In this document: piece after piece, positions 62,646 through 64,000 of the stretch
Layout: each line of letters begins with the position of its first letter
Position numbering within the stretch: the first letter of the stretch is position 1
Made by a program: the position numbers and the translations under genes
The notes under the pieces: generated by a model
Database searches by the model: none
Seen by the model: only the letters and a program-made list of their open reading frames with translations
Told to the model about the DNA's origin: nothing
DNA from: Nonomuraea lactucae
GTDB lineage: Bacteria; Actinomycetota; Actinomycetes; Streptosporangiales; Streptosporangiaceae
Reading direction: 5' to 3'
NCBI RefSeq assembly: GCF_003313395.1
Contig: NZ_QNFZ01000048.1
Span: 1-64,000, forward strand
Length of the DNA stretch: 64,000 nt

Positions 62646-64000
62646 TTGGACACGTCTGACCGTATTGCCCATCCCTGGGGATCCCGTACGCCCTACGGGC
62701 CCGGAGAAGAGTGGCCGGTCCGCGTGGACAGCTATCTCGAAGGTGACCTGGCTGAGGGGGACGTCGAGTCGTGGGCGCAGTCCGCGTCGATCCTGCATTC
62801 CAACGGTGACGCGATGGACATCGCTGTCCGGGGCGGGCGGGTCGTGGGGGTGCGGGGCGCGCCGTCGACCGGGTCAACCGCGGTCGGCTCGATCTGAAGG
62901 ATCTGTACGGCTGGCAGGCCAACAACAGCCCCGACCGCCTCACCCACCCGCTGGTCCGCGAGCGGGGAAGGCTGGTGGAGACGGACTGGGACACCGCGAT
63001 GGACCGTATCGTGGCCCGCTCGCGAGAACTGCTCGACAGGCCGGGAGGGTGGAGGCGTCTCGGTTTTCACACCAGTGGCCAGCTGTTCCTGGAGGAGTAC
63101 TACACGCTGGCGGTGATCGGAAAGGCGGGCATCGGCACTCCGCACATGGACGGCAACACCCGCCTGTGCACGGCGACGGCGGCCTCGGCGCTCAAGGCCA
63201 GCTTCGGCACCGACGGGCAGCCGGGTTCGTACACCGATGTCGATCACTGCGACGCGCTCGCGCTGTGGGGGCACAACGTGGCCGAGACCCAGGTGGTCCT
63301 TTGGGAGCGGATGCTGGATCGCCGCCGGGGCCCGCGTCCGCCCGCCATGATCGCCGTCGATCCGCGCGTCACGCCGGTCGCCCGCGAGGCGGACGTGCAC
63401 CTGGCCGTCCGCCCGGGCACCAACCTGGCGCTGATGAGCGCGCTGATCCACCGAATCGTCGAGCGCGGCTGGCACGACCCTCAGTACGTGGCCGAGCACA
63501 CCGTCGGGTTCGAGGAGCTGTGCCGGGTCGTCTCCGGTTGCCCTCCAGAGCGCGCCGCACGGATCTGTGACGTGCCGGTCGCCAGAATCGAGCAGGCCGC
63601 GGAGATCCTCGGCGGTTGCCAGGGGCTGCTGTCCACCGTGTTGCAGGGTTTCTACCAGTCCCATCAAGCCACCGCCTCCCCCTGCCAGGTCAACAACCTC
63701 CACCTGCTGCGTGGCATGCTGGGCCGGCCGGGGGCGGGTGTGCTGCAGATGAACGGCCAGCCGACAGCGCAGAACACGCGCGAGACCGGCGCTGACGGCG
63801 ACCTGCCGGGCCTGCGCAACTGGAACAACCCCGTCCATATCCGCGAGCTCGCCGAGCTGTGGAACGTCGAGCCGTCCGTCATCCCCCACTGGGCGCCGCC
63901 CACGCACGCCATGCAGATCTTCCGCTACGCCGAGCAGGGCTCGATCCAGCTGCTGTGGATCTCGGCCACCAACCCGGCGGTGTCGCTGCCCGACCTGGCG
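62646..64000 (+). pseudogene. Molybdopterin oxidoreductase (assimilatory nitrate-reductase-like), frameshifted and cut by window end
   Basis: Starts with TTG at 62646 after GGAAAGGGA. The first 70 codons (RIAHPWGSRTPYGPGEEWPV, SASILHSNGDAMDIAVRGGR) continue in another frame from ~62862: VDRVNRGRLDLKDLYGWQAN, LDGNTRLC-type MDGNTRLCTATAASALKASF, and VLQMNGQPTAQNTRETGADG. One missing base near 62856-62862 (GGGGCGCGCC where one more C would restore the frame) explains the break. The protein is a bis-MGD enzyme lacking an N-terminal iron-sulfur Cys motif in the visible part. It runs off the right edge. A sequencing error is possible. Confidence 0.8.

Overview
The window is high-GC actinobacterial DNA. 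The order purF-purM-DUF3073-valine dehydrogenase-(conserved gene)-bldC is a conserved actinomycete block. Many genes start at an RTG codon 6-8 nt after a TAnnnT box, i.e. leaderless starts typical of Actinobacteria. A Streptosporangiales-type filamentous actinomycete is my best guess, but family or genus cannot be fixed from this sequence alone.

Layout. (1) 1-17.7 kb is mostly core or housekeeping: purF/purM, DUF3073, vdh, bldC, TetR and LacI regulators, a lipoprotein amidase coupled to a GH20 hexosaminidase, pyrD, a tautomerase-fold protein, lipoamide dehydrogenase, small membrane proteins, an SMR transporter, a RibD/DHFR-like reductase and an epoxide hydrolase. (2) 17.7-22.2 kb holds a two-gene TRYPCO1 plus trypsin-NTPase-WD40 unit that looks like a STAND-type conflict (defence) system. 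(3) 22.2-24.6 kb is a DrrC-like UvrA paralogue. (4) 24.7-40.1 kb is a fourteen-gene minus-strand biosynthetic cluster, mostly joined by 4-nt start/stop overlaps, ending next to a tRNA-Glu-Asp-Phe array. It encodes a D-glycero-D-manno-heptose nucleotide pathway (GmhA, HddA, a GmhB phosphatase fused to a GalT-like nucleotidylyltransferase), a WbiB-like SDR epimerase, a GT5-like glycosyltransferase, an acyl-activation and transfer set (AMP ligase, acyl carrier protein, BtrH-like acyltransferase), a fused 4-amino-4-deoxychorismate synthase (PabAB), an FAD oxidoreductase, a Rid-family protein, a methyltransferase, an MFS exporter and a protein of unknown function. The working model is a heptose-containing metabolite acylated with a chorismate-derived aminobenzoate unit. 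I do not recognise the cluster as a known one.

(5) 40.3-50.5 kb returns to ordinary content: tRNAs, metallophosphoesterase, metallopeptidase, MFS, PspC, glutaryl-CoA-dehydrogenase-like enzyme, and a YheO-like regulator divergent from a sugar ABC transporter, then tRNA-Lys. (6) 50.5-64 kb is a decayed accessory region beside tRNA-Lys: two broken tyrosine recombinases, a pair of low-GC small genes of unknown function, a secreted trypsin-like protease, a sigma factor, several frameshifted remnants (LuxR, sigma factor, pentapeptide-like), a perfect 160-bp tandem duplication at the start of a MEKHLA-domain gene, duplicated cupins controlled by a MarR regulator with a clear palindromic operator, and at the right edge a molybdopterin oxidoreductase with an apparent one-base frameshift.
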